Below are positions 1 through 9,196 of a stretch of 64,000 bases of DNA, in pieces. Positions within the stretch are counted from its first letter, which is position 1, and the number at the start of each line of letters is the position of its first letter. This DNA is from Rhizorhapis sp036570425 (GTDB taxonomy: Bacteria > Pseudomonadota > Alphaproteobacteria > Sphingomonadales > Sphingomonadaceae). Below the pieces are notes generated by a model. The model was not told where the DNA came from. It did not search any database and worked only from the letters and a program-made list of their open reading frames with translations. The DNA is taken from positions 28,996 to 92,995 of the forward strand of contig DATCYF010000002.1 in assembly GCA_036570425.1 (NCBI GenBank), in the 5' to 3' direction. A program made the position numbers and the translations under genes.

Positions 1-262
1 TGTGTGGCAGATTGGCAGGATCACGCTCCGCCGTCACGACAATGCGGTTGCCGTTGACGATGATATCATTGCCGTCCACTTCCACAGTGCCGGGGAAAGC
101 GCCATGAACGCTGTCCCGCTTGAACAGAAGCGCGTTGGATTTGGCATCGGCCAAGTCATTGACACTGACCAGCTCCAGCCCGCAATCGGGCCGCTCAAGG
201 ATCGCGCGGGCGACCAGACGCCCGATGCGGCCAAAACCATTGATTGCAACTTTGACTGCCAT
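1..262 (-). CDS. gap: Glyceraldehyde-3-phosphate dehydrogenase, N-terminal part
   Basis: Partial gene that runs off the left edge of the window. The minus strand from the ATG at 262 reads MAVKVAINGFGRIGRLVARA, the NAD-binding Rossmann start typical of GAPDH, and continues through a VNDLAD segment into the usual GAPDH N-terminal sequence. The enzyme oxidises glyceraldehyde-3-phosphate in cytosolic glycolysis. An AAGGAG ribosome site lies about 7 nt before the ATG, and tkt ends 13 nt upstream, so the two are probably co-transcribed; tkt-gap order is common in Alphaproteobacteria. Only about 87 codons are visible. Confidence 0.93.
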   Translation of the reverse strand, partial: MAVKVAINGFGRIGRLVARAILERPDCGLELVSVNDLADAKSNALLFKRDSVHGAFPGTVEVDGNDIIVNGNRIVVTAERDPANLPH

Positions 263-275
263 CTTTTCTAGCTCC

Positions 276-2243
276 TTACTTGCCAAGCGCAGCAACAATC
301 TGCGGCGCAATCTTGCCGGCCGTCAGGCCGAAATAGTCGAACAGTGCTTCTGCCGGGGCGGATGCTCCAAAGCTGTCGATGCCAAAACGCAGACCATCCA
401 GACCTGTATAGCGTTCCCAGCCGAAAGTCGTCCCCGCCTCAATGGATACTTTGAGCGCATCGGAGGGAAGCAGGTCGGCTTTGTAAGTAGCCTGCTGCGC
501 ATCGAAAAGCGACCAGCAAGGCATGGACACCACATCCGCGCCAATCCCCTGCGCTTCCAGGGCGTCAGCGATACCAAGCGCGAGTTCGACTTCCGAGCCG
601 CTGGCGAGGAGAACAACATTGCGGGACGCCGTCGCGGCACGCAGGCGATACGCGCCCCTCGCGCACAGATTTTCGCTTTTTTCCAGACGGAGCTGCGGCA
701 GGTTCTGGCGAGTCAGAGCCAATAAGCCGGGCCCATCCTGCTTTTGCAAGGCCAACTCCCAACATTCTGCGGTTTCGACCGCGTCGGCAGGCCGATAGAC
801 GTCAAGATTGGGGATCATGCGGAGGCTCATCACATGCTCGATGGGCTGGTGGGTAGGCCCATCCTCGCCAAGACCAATGCTGTCATGAGTCATGACATAA
901 ACAACCCGCGCCTGCTGGAGCGCGGACAGGCGGATCGCCCCGCGACAATAATCGGAGAAGACCAGGAAGGTGCCGCCATAGGGAATGACCCCTCCATGCA
1001 GCGCCATGCCGTTCATCGCCGCTGACATGCCGAATTCCCGGATGCCATAATAGACATAGCGGCCGGAATAATCGTCCCTGCTGAATGGCGCGGTAGATTT
1101 GGTCTTGGTATTGTTCGATCCCGTCAGGTCGGCCGAACCGCCAACAGTTTCGGGCAGGAGCACGTTGATCGCCTCCAATGCCATCTCGCTCGCCTTGCGG
1201 GTAGCGACCTTCTTCGGTTCGGCCAGCAGAGTGTCGATATAGTCGGACAGCGAGAAGTCGGCAGGCAGATCGCCTGCCATTCGCCGCTCAAATTCTGAAT
1301 TCTTTGAATGACTTGCAAGTCTGTCCTGCCACGCCTCATGCGCTCCAGCAGAACGTTCACCGGCCTTCTTCCATTCAGCGGCCACCGCGTCGGGGATCAG
1401 GAAAGCCTCATGCGGCCATTCCAGATGTTCTCGCGCGGCCGCGATTTCATCTTCCCCCAGCGGAGAACCATGCACGTTATGCGAACCGGCCTTGTTGGGC
1501 GCGCCATAACCAATCGTTGTATTACAAGCGACCAGCGAAGGGCGTGGATCGGCGGCTGCTTCAGCGAGTGCACGCCGAATGTCGGCAAAATCATGGCCAT
1601 TGCATGAAACGACATGCCAGCCGGTTGCTTCATAGCGGGCGTGAATGTCCTCGCTTGTCGAAAGGCTCGTCGCGCCATCGATGGTGATCTTGTTATCGTC
1701 CCACAGCACGATCAGACGGCCGAGGCCCAAATGCCCTGCAAGACCGATCGCCTCATGGTTGATGCCCTCCATCAGGCAGCCATCGCCCGCGATCACCCAG
1801 GTCCGGTGGTCGACCAGTTCATCGCCAAAGGTCGCGTTCAAATGGCGCTCAGCCATTGCCATGCCCACTGCGGTGGCAAGCCCCTGCCCCAGCGGGCCAG
1901 TCGTCGTCTCAACGCCCGACAGCTCAAAATTTTCCGGATGGCCCGCGCAGGGGCTGTGGAGCTGACGAAAGTTGCGGATGTCCTCCAGGGTCGGCCGGGC
2001 GTAACCCGTCAAATGAAGGAGCGAGTAGATCAGCATCGACCCATGCCCAGCAGACAGCACGAAACGGTCGCGGTCGGCCCAGCGCGGTGACTTGGGATCG
2101 AACTTCAGAAATTCGCGGAACAGCACGGTAGCGACGTCGGCCATTCCCATCGGCATGCCCGGATGGCCGCTATTGGCTGCTTGAACCGCGTCCATCGACA
2201 GCGCCCTTATGGCGTTGGCGAGTGTTTTTTCAGTAACCGTCAT
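276..2243 (-). CDS. tkt: Transketolase
   Basis: Thiamine-diphosphate enzyme of the non-oxidative pentose phosphate pathway, moving two-carbon ketol units between sugar phosphates in the cytosol. The 655-aa length matches the family. Visible signatures are the N-terminal NSGHPGMPMGMA segment, the TPP/metal motif GDGCLMEGINHEA, and the pyrimidine-domain segment DSIGLGEDGPTHQPIEH. I chose the ATG at 2243 (MTVTEKTLANAIR): an AGGAAG site sits about 10 nt before it, and the 29 residues of the longer open frame do not look like transketolase. It lies directly upstream of gap on the same strand. Confidence 0.96.
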   Translation of the reverse strand: MTVTEKTLANAIRALSMDAVQAANSGHPGMPMGMADVATVLFREFLKFDPKSPRWADRDRFVLSAGHGSMLIYSLLHLTGYARPTLEDIRNFRQLHSPCAGHPENFELSGVETTTGPLGQGLATAVGMAMAERHLNATFGDELVDHRTWVIAGDGCLMEGINHEAIGLAGHLGLGRLIVLWDDNKITIDGATSLSTSEDIHARYEATGWHVVSCNGHDFADIRRALAEAAADPRPSLVACNTTIGYGAPNKAGSHNVHGSPLGEDEIAAAREHLEWPHEAFLIPDAVAAEWKKAGERSAGAHEAWQDRLASHSKNSEFERRMAGDLPADFSLSDYIDTLLAEPKKVATRKASEMALEAINVLLPETVGGSADLTGSNNTKTKSTAPFSRDDYSGRYVYYGIREFGMSAAMNGMALHGGVIPYGGTFLVFSDYCRGAIRLSALQQARVVYVMTHDSIGLGEDGPTHQPIEHVMSLRMIPNLDVYRPADAVETAECWELALQKQDGPGLLALTRQNLPQLRLEKSENLCARGAYRLRAATASRNVVLLASGSEVELALGIADALEAQGIGADVVSMPCWSLFDAQQATYKADLLPSDALKVSIEAGTTFGWERYTGLDGLRFGIDSFGASAPAEALFDYFGLTAGKIAPQIVAALGK

Positions 2244-2391
2244 GTGCTGTCTGACTTCCTCGTTGTGGGCAGCGGAATTCAAGCGCCCGAGTCGCAAAAA
2301 ATCGCCCCCATTTGTCCGCTCGGGGAGCAAGCGTCAACAGCAGGACGAATAGGGTTTTTGCATGGTCCCCTAGCCGTGCTATCGAAGCGCA

Positions 2392-2589
2392 ATGTCTGAC
2401 GACCGAATGATTATAGCCATTGGCCGCATCGAACGCGCCTTGAGCCGCATCGAAGCAGCGCAAGCTCCTGCGGCAAACGCTTTCAAAACACTACAAGACA
2501 GGCATGCGCAATTGCGTGGCGAAACGGCCGAGGCGCTTGCTGAACTCAACCTGTTGGTGGAACGGCTGGGGGAGAGTGGAAATGGCTGA
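2392..2589 (+). CDS. Small coiled-coil-like protein upstream of zapA
   Basis: A 65-aa acidic, alanine/leucine-rich protein (MSDDRMIIAIGRIERALSRI...) with heptad-like spacing suggesting one long helix. Its stop overlaps the zapA start by 8 nt, so the two are translationally coupled. Small coiled-coil proteins commonly precede zapA in Alphaproteobacteria; a role with ZapA at the division ring is inference from position only. No clear Shine-Dalgarno sequence precedes the ATG. No enzymatic motif is visible. Confidence 0.7.
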   Translation: MSDDRMIIAIGRIERALSRIEAAQAPAANAFKTLQDRHAQLRGETAEALAELNLLVERLGESGNG

Positions 2590-2920
2590 CGTTTCCCTGT
2601 TCATCGGCGGCCGTCAATATGTTGTGACATGTCGCGATGGCGACGAAGTTCGCCTGGAATTTCTCGCCGCCATGATCGATGCCAAGGTGCAGGATGCCAA
2701 GCGCGCCATTCCGGGAATCAATGAAGTACGGCAACTATTATTTGCTGCATTGTTCCTTGCCGATGAACTCAACGACGTCAAAGCAACGGCTGAATCGGCC
2801 AAAACACCGGCGCCCGCCCCTCCTACGTCCGATCCGCGTCTGGCCGATGCTCTCGAGAGCCTGGCCGATCGGATGGAATCTCTTGCCGCAAGGCTTGCCG
2901 TCCTGCCGGAGAATGCCTAA
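2582..2920 (+). CDS. zapA: Cell division protein ZapA
   Basis: ZapA binds and bundles FtsZ at the division ring. The 112-aa product begins MADVSLFIGGRQYVVTCRDG, the beta-hairpin head of the ZapA fold, followed by an alpha-helical region (VRQLLFAALFLADELNDVK) and a proline-rich then helical tail that would form the dimerising coiled coil. The ATG at 2582 overlaps the preceding small gene. It is followed at once by the 6S RNA and fau, the conserved zapA-ssrS-ygfA order of many proteobacteria, which supports the call. Confidence 0.9.
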   Translation: MADVSLFIGGRQYVVTCRDGDEVRLEFLAAMIDAKVQDAKRAIPGINEVRQLLFAALFLADELNDVKATAESAKTPAPAPPTSDPRLADALESLADRMESLAARLAVLPENA

Positions 2921-2927
2921 GTTAATC

Positions 2928-3089
2928 GTGGCGGGCACTGCCTGGTACGAGCTTTAGCGAACATCCCTGAGGCGATATAACATCCTAGGGAGCTGTCCCT
3001 GACCGGGCCCTGGCCCGAATTACACGGCCCCCACCTGACGTGAAGGCGTCAGAGGATATTCCAGCAAACGACCGAGGCGGTCCCGCCAC
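2928..3089 (+). ncRNA. ssrS: 6S RNA
   Basis: 6S RNA binds sigma-70 RNA polymerase holoenzyme and lowers promoter use in stationary phase. Between zapA and fau I see a closing stem of GTGGCGGG (2928-2935) with CCCGCCAC (3082-3089), extended by imperfect pairing inside it, and the motif CCCTGAGGCGATAT near 2965, which nearly matches the conserved CCCTGAGCCGATAT of E. coli 6S RNA about 35 nt from the 5' end. The length of about 162 nt and the zapA-ssrS-fau position fit the family. Exact ends are estimated from the stem. Confidence 0.85.
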
Positions 3090-3246
3090 CTCACTTGCGC
3101 CGAAGCGATGCGCACAGATGCTTGAATTGGCTTGGGCCAAACAGCAATATTCCCGTTATAATATGGCTGGAAGAATCTATCCGGCTCAATTTTCTCGGAT
3201 AAGTTCCCATCTTCGGAACCAAGGGCATCTCAATAGGAATTACAAC

Positions 3247-3819
3247 GTGGAAGCGTCGTCCAAACAAGACATCCGTAAGGACGCACGCAAACGCCGTTCG
3301 TGCTTTGTCGAATCCCTTCCGCCAGCTGCGCTTCGATTCGCCTTTCATGCTCCTCCCACGCCGCTCCTGCGCATGATTGCGCCAGCCTCCTGTGTCGCAC
3401 TATACATGCCGATGGGAAGCGAAGCCCCTGCCGATGGTTATGCTGGGATGCTCATAGAATCAGGCAAGCAATTATGCCTCCCCTGCCTGGAGGGAAATGA
3501 CCCGGGCATGATATTCCGACGCTGGAGTCCTGCCGATTCGCTTGCGCCTGGCCATGCAAGCGTAGGTCAGCCTTTGCCCGAGGCGCCTGCCGTGGTGCCC
3601 GACGCCATTATCGCGCCGCTCCTTGCCTTCGATCGGCGGCTTAATCGTCTGGGGCAAGGCGGAGGGCATTATGATCGCACATTCGCGCGTTATCGCCATG
3701 CCCTGCGCATTGGTCTGGCATGGTCAGCGCAGGAACGGGACGACCTGATTCTTGACCCATGGGACGTTCCGCTGCACGCGATCGTCACTGAATGCGAATT
3801 TCTGGAAGGATCTCAATGA
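3247..3819 (+). CDS. fau: 5-formyltetrahydrofolate cyclo-ligase
   Basis: ATP-dependent enzyme converting 5-formyl-THF to 5,10-methenyl-THF in folate one-carbon metabolism. The diagnostic motif LGQGGGHYDRTFA lies near the C-terminus, and LYMPMGSEAPADGYAGML matches the family's central strand/helix. I chose the GTG at 3247 (VEASSKQDIRKDARKRR), which gives 190 aa, the usual length, with the basic first helix found in the family; the longer open frame runs back into the 6S RNA. It follows zapA and ssrS and overlaps the next gene by 4 nt (ATGA). Confidence 0.88.
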   Translation: MEASSKQDIRKDARKRRSCFVESLPPAALRFAFHAPPTPLLRMIAPASCVALYMPMGSEAPADGYAGMLIESGKQLCLPCLEGNDPGMIFRRWSPADSLAPGHASVGQPLPEAPAVVPDAIIAPLLAFDRRLNRLGQGGGHYDRTFARYRHALRIGLAWSAQERDDLILDPWDVPLHAIVTECEFLEGSQ

Positions 3820-4013
3820 ATCCGAGTTGGCGTAAACCCGTTGGTATGTTTTTGATATTGGGCATCATCGCAGTCTGGGCGGTGATCATCGCCAGTATGG
3901 CTCACCAGATCGCGCGACTGCCTGGCGCGGTGCAAATGGTGATTTACGCAGTAGCGGGGATCGTCTGGATCTTGCCGCTGAAGCCATTACTCGCCTGGAT
4001 GGAAACAGGGAAA

Positions 4014-4025
<12 letters not shown>
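3816..4025 (+). CDS. DUF2842 family small membrane protein
   Basis: A 69-aa protein (MNPSWRKPVGMFLILGIIAV...) with two predicted membrane helices (about residues 9-31 and 38-60) and the WRK motif at its N-terminus. This matches DUF2842, a small membrane family of Alphaproteobacteria with no assigned function. The start overlaps the fau stop (ATGA), so it is translationally coupled. Oddly, its last four codons lie inside the 3' end of the convergent tRNA-Asp gene. Confidence 0.75.
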
Positions 4026-4090
<65 letters not shown>

Positions 4091-4132
4091 GTTCTGCGGT
4101 GGAGGGGCAGTTAGAAGAGCCCGCCTGCCCTG

Positions 4133-5287
4133 TCAACCGTCCTGTTCGCTCTTACGTAAATTATCCGCAAATTCTTCCCGGCGGCTGTGCATCAATGTTC
4201 CATGTTCGAACAGGAAACCGGCGATATCCGGCTTTCCCGCAGCCGCGATGACAGTTTGCAGGATGATGAGCAGCGGCACGGCCAGCAGCGCGCCTGGCGT
4301 GCCCCATACCCATCCCCAGAAACTTAGCGACACAAGAATAAGTAGCGGATTCATCGTAAGCCGCCGTCCCAGCACCAGCGGCGTAATCGCGTTGGCCTCA
4401 ACCAGATGGAAGCTGACCTGGATAAGGGCGGGCAGCAAGGCGAGCCAGACGTCATCAAACACCATCAGACCGCCCAGACCCAGCAACACGGCGGCAAGTA
4501 TGGGACCGAAATAAGGAATGAAATTCAGCAAGGCGACGATGCCGCCCCACATCAGCGGCGATGGCATGTCGATCAGGTAAAGAGACAGGGCAATGGCCGC
4601 ACCCAGGCTCAAATTAATAACGGCAATCGTCGTCACATAGGCTGAGGTTGCATCCACGACATTCTGGATGACACGAGCAATGGTCATCGCGCCATCGAAG
4701 CTGCCTCGGCTGCTGATCGTCTGATTGCGCAGCCTGGTCCAGCCTGCCAGGAAGAAATAGATCACCAGGATCATGAAGAGCATCTGAATAATGGCGGAAG
4801 GGGCAGAAGTGGCCGCAAGTTCTAATAAAGAACGGGGCGCCTCCACCGCCGCGGTGCGTGCAGCTGCCACCGGACCGGTTGCCAACATTTGAACGGTTTC
4901 GTCTACAAGGTGCTGAAGTTGCGCATAAAAATCAATGAGTGGCGCGAGATTGGATTGAATCTGCTCGATTCTGTCCGGCAAAATCCGAAACCAATCCGTC
5001 GCCGGGACAATGATCAGCACCAGCGCCACATTGGCGACCGTCAGAAAGAAAATAACGGCAATTAACGCCGCCACCTGCGATGGCATGCCTCGCCGCTCCA
5101 TCCATTCCAGGAAGGGAACCAGTGCAATAGCAATGACCAGCGCGGCGGCCAAAGGCAGAAAAAACTCCGCCCCGGCCTGTAGCGCGAAGGGAACGGCAAT
5201 GAAGAACCCTGCCCCGCCGATCAGCGTCAACGCGGCAAGCAGGCGGTCCCTGCGTCCCTCCCCCTCGCCTGATTCCTCATGTTTCAT
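4133..5287 (-). CDS. AI-2E family transporter (PerM/YhhT-like permease)
   Basis: A 384-aa multi-pass inner-membrane protein of the AI-2E exporter superfamily (formerly UPF0118). It has N-terminal paired hydrophobic helices (GGAGFFIAVPFALQAGAEFF, LAAALVIAIALVPFLEWMER), a periplasmic-like middle, and the conserved C-terminal block ALLNFIPYFGPILAAVLLGL and GTPGALLAVPLLIIL. Family members export varied substrates; the substrate here cannot be told. Its start lies 6 nt after the mutL stop on the same strand, so it is probably the second gene of a mutL operon. Confidence 0.85.
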   Translation of the reverse strand: MKHEESGEGEGRRDRLLAALTLIGGAGFFIAVPFALQAGAEFFLPLAAALVIAIALVPFLEWMERRGMPSQVAALIAVIFFLTVANVALVLIIVPATDWFRILPDRIEQIQSNLAPLIDFYAQLQHLVDETVQMLATGPVAAARTAAVEAPRSLLELAATSAPSAIIQMLFMILVIYFFLAGWTRLRNQTISSRGSFDGAMTIARVIQNVVDATSAYVTTIAVINLSLGAAIALSLYLIDMPSPLMWGGIVALLNFIPYFGPILAAVLLGLGGLMVFDDVWLALLPALIQVSFHLVEANAITPLVLGRRLTMNPLLILVSLSFWGWVWGTPGALLAVPLLIILQTVIAAAGKPDIAGFLFEHGTLMHSRREEFADNLRKSEQDG

Positions 5288-5293
5288 TGCTTG

Positions 5294-7075
5294 CTACTTC
5301 CGGCCGAACAATTTCTCTATGTCGCCGTGACCGAGTTTTACCCAGGTCGGGCGACCATGATTGCATTGCCCGCTATGAGGCGTGATTTCCATTTCACGCA
5401 AGAGGGCGTTCATTTCGGCAACCGATAGAACCCGCCCTGCCCTTACTGATCCATGACAAGCCATGGTAGCGGCGACATGGTCTAACCGTTCCTTCAGGGA
5501 AAGCGCTTCATCATAGGCCGCCAATTCGTCGGCGAGATCGGCGACAAGGCCTTTGACGTCGCCGTTCCCCAACATCGCAGGCGTTGAGCGGACAAGTATC
5601 GCCGCCGGTCCGAAACGCTCCAGGTCCAGCCCGAACTCCGCCAGTTCGGCCGCCCGCGCCTCCAGCCTGTCACAAGCAGGCTCGTCCAGTTCCACAACCT
5701 CGGGAAGAAGCAAGGCTTGCGACGCGACGCCGCTGCCTTCCATGGCGCGGCGCATGCGTTCAAGGACAAGTCGCTCATGGGCTGCATGCTGATCCACAAT
5801 CACGAGCCCATCTTCAGCCTCGGCAACGATATAGGTCTTCGCCACTTGCCCGCGAGCCACTCCCAAAGGAAAACTCCGACTCTCTGGCGGCGGTGCATAA
5901 GCGGGTTCGGCGCGAGCCTGTGGAGGCGGCGTTGTAAAACCGGCGCGGCGGTCGCCAAGTCCCTGATAGGCCATTGGCGATGCGGACCAGTTATCGGCAA
6001 AGATGGGCATTGGGCTGATAGGAGTTGGTGAGGATATGGGCTCCTGCTGCCAATTGCCAAGTGCCTCCGCAGATGGACGCTGCACGGAACGAAACCCTGC
6101 CTCATCCAGCGCGCGCTTCAAACCACTGACGATCATGCCACGAATCATTGCCGGTTCACGAAAGCGAACCTCCGTTTTGGCCGGGTGGACATTAACGTCG
6201 ACCTCGGCCGGAGGAAGATCGACAAACAGTGCCACCACGGGATGTCTGTCCCGAGCCAGAAGATCGGCATAGGCCCCGCGTACTGATCCAACGAGCAAGC
6301 GATCCTTGACGGGACGACCGTTTACGAAAAGGAATTGATGATCCGCAACGCCGCGATGATAGGTTGGGAGAGCGGCGACCCCGCTCACCGTCACGCCCTC
6401 GCGTTCCAGTGCGACCATGACATGATTGTCGGCCAGTTCCCGGTCTGTAAGCGCTGCCACGCGCAGTTCTCGGCTCTCGCCCGGCTGAACCGCAATGTTG
6501 CGGCGGCCATCATGTTCCAAAGTGAAGCCTATGTCAGGCCGCGCCATGGCGAGGCGACGGACAATATCAGCGCAAGCCGCATATTCCGACCGGGCGGAGC
6601 GGAGAAATTTGCGGCGGGCGGGCACTTTTCCGAAAAGCTGCTCCACACGAATGCGTGTTCCGGGGGGAAGTGCGGCCGGCCCCTCCTCCACCACCTGCCC
6701 ATTGTCGACTGTTCGGGACCAGCCATCACCGTCCGGCTGCCTGCTTTCGATGCTAAGGTGAGCAACGCTGGCAATCGATGGCAGCGCCTCTCCGCGAAAA
6801 CCCAATGTAACCACATTTTCAATTGCATCATCGGGTAATTTGGAGGTCGCATGCCGCTCAAGCGCGAGCGCTATGTCAGATCTTCCCATGCCCGCGCCGT
6901 TGTCGCTGACCTCAATCATGTCCAGCCCACCCGAAGCGAGCCGGACATGAATGCGATTCGCGCCTGCATCGATGGAATTTTCCACCAGTTCTTTCAGTGC
7001 GCTAGCGGGTCGTTCAACCACTTCGCCTGCTGCAATGCGATTGACCAGATGTTCAGGCAAACGGCGTATTGACAT
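5294..7075 (-). CDS. mutL: DNA mismatch repair protein MutL
   Basis: MutL links MutS mismatch recognition to strand removal. The N-terminal GHKL ATPase motifs are visible (ELVENSIDAGAN, DNGAGM, GFRGEAL). The C-terminal dimerisation/endonuclease domain contains DQHAAHERLVLE, matching the DQHA-x2-E-x4-E metal motif, plus ACHGSVRAG and QCNHGRPT. This is therefore the endonuclease-active type of MutL found in bacteria lacking MutH. A proline-rich linker (about residues 345-410) joins the halves. I chose the ATG at 7075 (MSIRRLPEHLVNRIAAGEVV), the invariant MutL start, giving 593 aa. It is divergent from mreB. Confidence 0.96.
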   Translation of the reverse strand: MSIRRLPEHLVNRIAAGEVVERPASALKELVENSIDAGANRIHVRLASGGLDMIEVSDNGAGMGRSDIALALERHATSKLPDDAIENVVTLGFRGEALPSIASVAHLSIESRQPDGDGWSRTVDNGQVVEEGPAALPPGTRIRVEQLFGKVPARRKFLRSARSEYAACADIVRRLAMARPDIGFTLEHDGRRNIAVQPGESRELRVAALTDRELADNHVMVALEREGVTVSGVAALPTYHRGVADHQFLFVNGRPVKDRLLVGSVRGAYADLLARDRHPVVALFVDLPPAEVDVNVHPAKTEVRFREPAMIRGMIVSGLKRALDEAGFRSVQRPSAEALGNWQQEPISSPTPISPMPIFADNWSASPMAYQGLGDRRAGFTTPPPQARAEPAYAPPPESRSFPLGVARGQVAKTYIVAEAEDGLVIVDQHAAHERLVLERMRRAMEGSGVASQALLLPEVVELDEPACDRLEARAAELAEFGLDLERFGPAAILVRSTPAMLGNGDVKGLVADLADELAAYDEALSLKERLDHVAATMACHGSVRAGRVLSVAEMNALLREMEITPHSGQCNHGRPTWVKLGHGDIEKLFGRK

Positions 7076-7224
7076 ATGAACGTCACTAGCCCAAGCGGAC
7101 GCTTTCCGCGACCCACTGTCCAAACATTTATGAAATAGCGCCTAGTTGGCTTTGCGCACGCGGAAGGACCGATTATAGCGTAGCGGCCCCGCCCCTGGGA
7201 TGCTCCGGCTGGACAGGATAAAAG

Positions 7225-8265
7225 ATGATCTTTTCGCGACTATTCAAGTTCTCCTCGCACGACATGGCCATCGATCTCGGCACTGCTAACACGGTCGTCT
7301 ACGCCCGCGGGAAAGGCATCGTGCTCAATGAGCCGTCAGTCGTCGCGGTGGAAACGTTGAATGGCATCAAGCGCGTGAAGGCCGTTGGCGATGATGCCAA
7401 GCTGATGATGGGCAAGACACCTGATTCGATCGAGGCGATTCGTCCCTTGCGCGACGGCGTGATCGCGGACATCGATATTGCCGAGCAGATGATCAAGCAC
7501 TTCATTCACAAGGTGCATGGACACCGCCGCTTCCCAAGCTGGCCCGAAATCGTGATCTGCGTGCCATCGGGCTCCACATCTGTCGAGCGCCGCGCCATTC
7601 GCGACGCGGCCAGCAATGCAGGCGCGTCTCAGGTTTTTCTGATCGAAGAACCCATGGCCGCCGCTATTGGCGCGGACATGCCAGTGACGGAACCGATCGG
7701 TTCAATGGTCGTCGATATTGGCGGCGGCACCACTGAGGTGGCGGTGCTGTCTTTGCGCGGCCTGGCCTATACGACTTCAGTGCGCGTGGGCGGCGACAAG
7801 ATGGACGAAGCCATCGTCTCCTATGTCCGCCGCCATCACAACCTGCTCATCGGTGAAGCAACGGCCGAGCGAATCAAGAAGCAATATGGCGTTGCCCAAT
7901 CGCCCGCCGACGGCGTGGGTGAAACCATCTACATCAAGGGCCGTGACCTGGTGAATGGCGTCCCCAAGGAAATTACCATCAATCAGGGCCAGATCGCAGA
8001 AGCGCTTTCCGAACCCATCGGTACGATCGTGGAGGGTGTACGCATCGCGCTGGAAAATACCGCGCCTGAGCTTGCGGCTGACATTGTCGATCAGGGCATT
8101 GTGTTGACCGGCGGAGGCGCGCTGCTGAAAGGCCTGGATGAGGAGTTGCGCGACGAGACGGGGCTTCCGGTTTCCATCGCGGACGATCCATTGACCTGTG
8201 TTGCCATCGGCACCGGGCGGGCGTTGGAAGATCCGATCTTCCGCGGCGTGCTGCAAACCGCCTGA
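7225..8265 (+). CDS. mreB: Rod-shape-determining actin homologue MreB
   Basis: Bacterial actin that organises the elongation machinery under the inner membrane. The 346-aa product has the phosphate-1 motif DLGTANTVVYARG, the phosphate-2 segment VVDIGGGTTEVAV and the adenosine motif LTGGGALLKGLDE. An ACAGGA site precedes the ATG. It heads the mreB-mreC-mreD-mrdA-rodA cluster, the classic elongasome order; the 150-nt gap to divergent mutL must hold its promoter. Confidence 0.97.
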   Translation: MIFSRLFKFSSHDMAIDLGTANTVVYARGKGIVLNEPSVVAVETLNGIKRVKAVGDDAKLMMGKTPDSIEAIRPLRDGVIADIDIAEQMIKHFIHKVHGHRRFPSWPEIVICVPSGSTSVERRAIRDAASNAGASQVFLIEEPMAAAIGADMPVTEPIGSMVVDIGGGTTEVAVLSLRGLAYTTSVRVGGDKMDEAIVSYVRRHHNLLIGEATAERIKKQYGVAQSPADGVGETIYIKGRDLVNGVPKEITINQGQIAEALSEPIGTIVEGVRIALENTAPELAADIVDQGIVLTGGGALLKGLDEELRDETGLPVSIADDPLTCVAIGTGRALEDPIFRGVLQTA

Positions 8266-8281
8266 CTGGGGGAGAAGGCCA

Positions 8282-9196
8282 ATGGCGCCGCCGCCCAGCC
8301 GGCGTCCCGGTTACAACCGCAAGGCGCAATATGGATTGTTCGCGAGCTATGTCATAGCCGTCGCGGGGGCGTTGCTTGGATTGTTGCTGGCGATCATTTC
8401 GATCTTTGATCCCACAGGATTCGGGGTGGTCCGGAACATGACAGCGGAAATCACCCGGCCAGTCTCCCTGACCCTTCAGGGGATGGTGAGCGGGATCGGC
8501 AGCGCAGACGAGCATATTGTGGCCTATGTCCGCGCAGGATCGCAAAACGCTGCACTGCGGCGGCAGGTGGAAGCCAACCGGACACGCATCATTGAAGCGG
8601 CCGCGATTGAACAGGAAAACCGGCGGCTGAAGAAGCTGCTGAAACTGGTCGAAACGGAAGATGACGAGGTCGTCGCGGCCCGGATGATCAGTTCAACCTC
8701 AAGCAGCACGCGCCGCTTTGCGCGGCTGAGCGCCGGGCGCAGCCAGGGAGTGACCCCCGGTCAGCCAGTGCGCGCGCCCGAGGGCCTTGTCGGACGCATA
8801 TACGAGGCCGGCCCCAATACTGCCAATGTGCTGCTTCTGACCGATCCGGAAAACATCGTGCCAGTGCGGCGTACCCGCGACAACGTCGCGGGCATTTCGA
8901 CGGGACGGGGCGACGGTTCGCTTGAAGTCCGGCCACTCAGCACAGGCAGAAATCCTTTCAAGCCCGGCGACATCATGGTTACGTCCGGCACCGGCGGATT
9001 ATACAGGCCCAATATTCCCGTTGCGATCGTCCTGCGAATTGACGGCGACGCCGCCATTGCGGTTCCATTGGCCAATCCGGCGAAAGTCGAAACCGTGATC
9101 GTGCAGCATATCTTTCAGCCAAGCCTTGTGCGAAAGGTCGAAGAACAGCGCAACGAAGCGGTTGCCAATCCTTCGCCGGCAACGGAAAAGCCCTGA
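8282..9196 (+). CDS. mreC: Rod-shape-determining protein MreC
   Basis: Bitopic inner-membrane protein whose periplasmic domain activates PBP2-RodA. The 304-aa product has a short basic N-terminus, one membrane helix (about residues 19-42, FASYVIAVAGALLGLLLAII), a coiled coil (about 85-120) and the paired beta-barrel region with VPVRRTRDNVAGISTGRG and MVTSGTGGLY, all typical of MreC. The ATG at 8282 lies 16 nt after mreB, preceded by GGGGAGAAGG; the longer open frame would overlap mreB. Its stop overlaps the mreD start (ATGA-like). Confidence 0.94.
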   Translation: MAPPPSRRPGYNRKAQYGLFASYVIAVAGALLGLLLAIISIFDPTGFGVVRNMTAEITRPVSLTLQGMVSGIGSADEHIVAYVRAGSQNAALRRQVEANRTRIIEAAAIEQENRRLKKLLKLVETEDDEVVAARMISSTSSSTRRFARLSAGRSQGVTPGQPVRAPEGLVGRIYEAGPNTANVLLLTDPENIVPVRRTRDNVAGISTGRGDGSLEVRPLSTGRNPFKPGDIMVTSGTGGLYRPNIPVAIVLRIDGDAAIAVPLANPAKVETVIVQHIFQPSLVRKVEEQRNEAVANPSPATEKP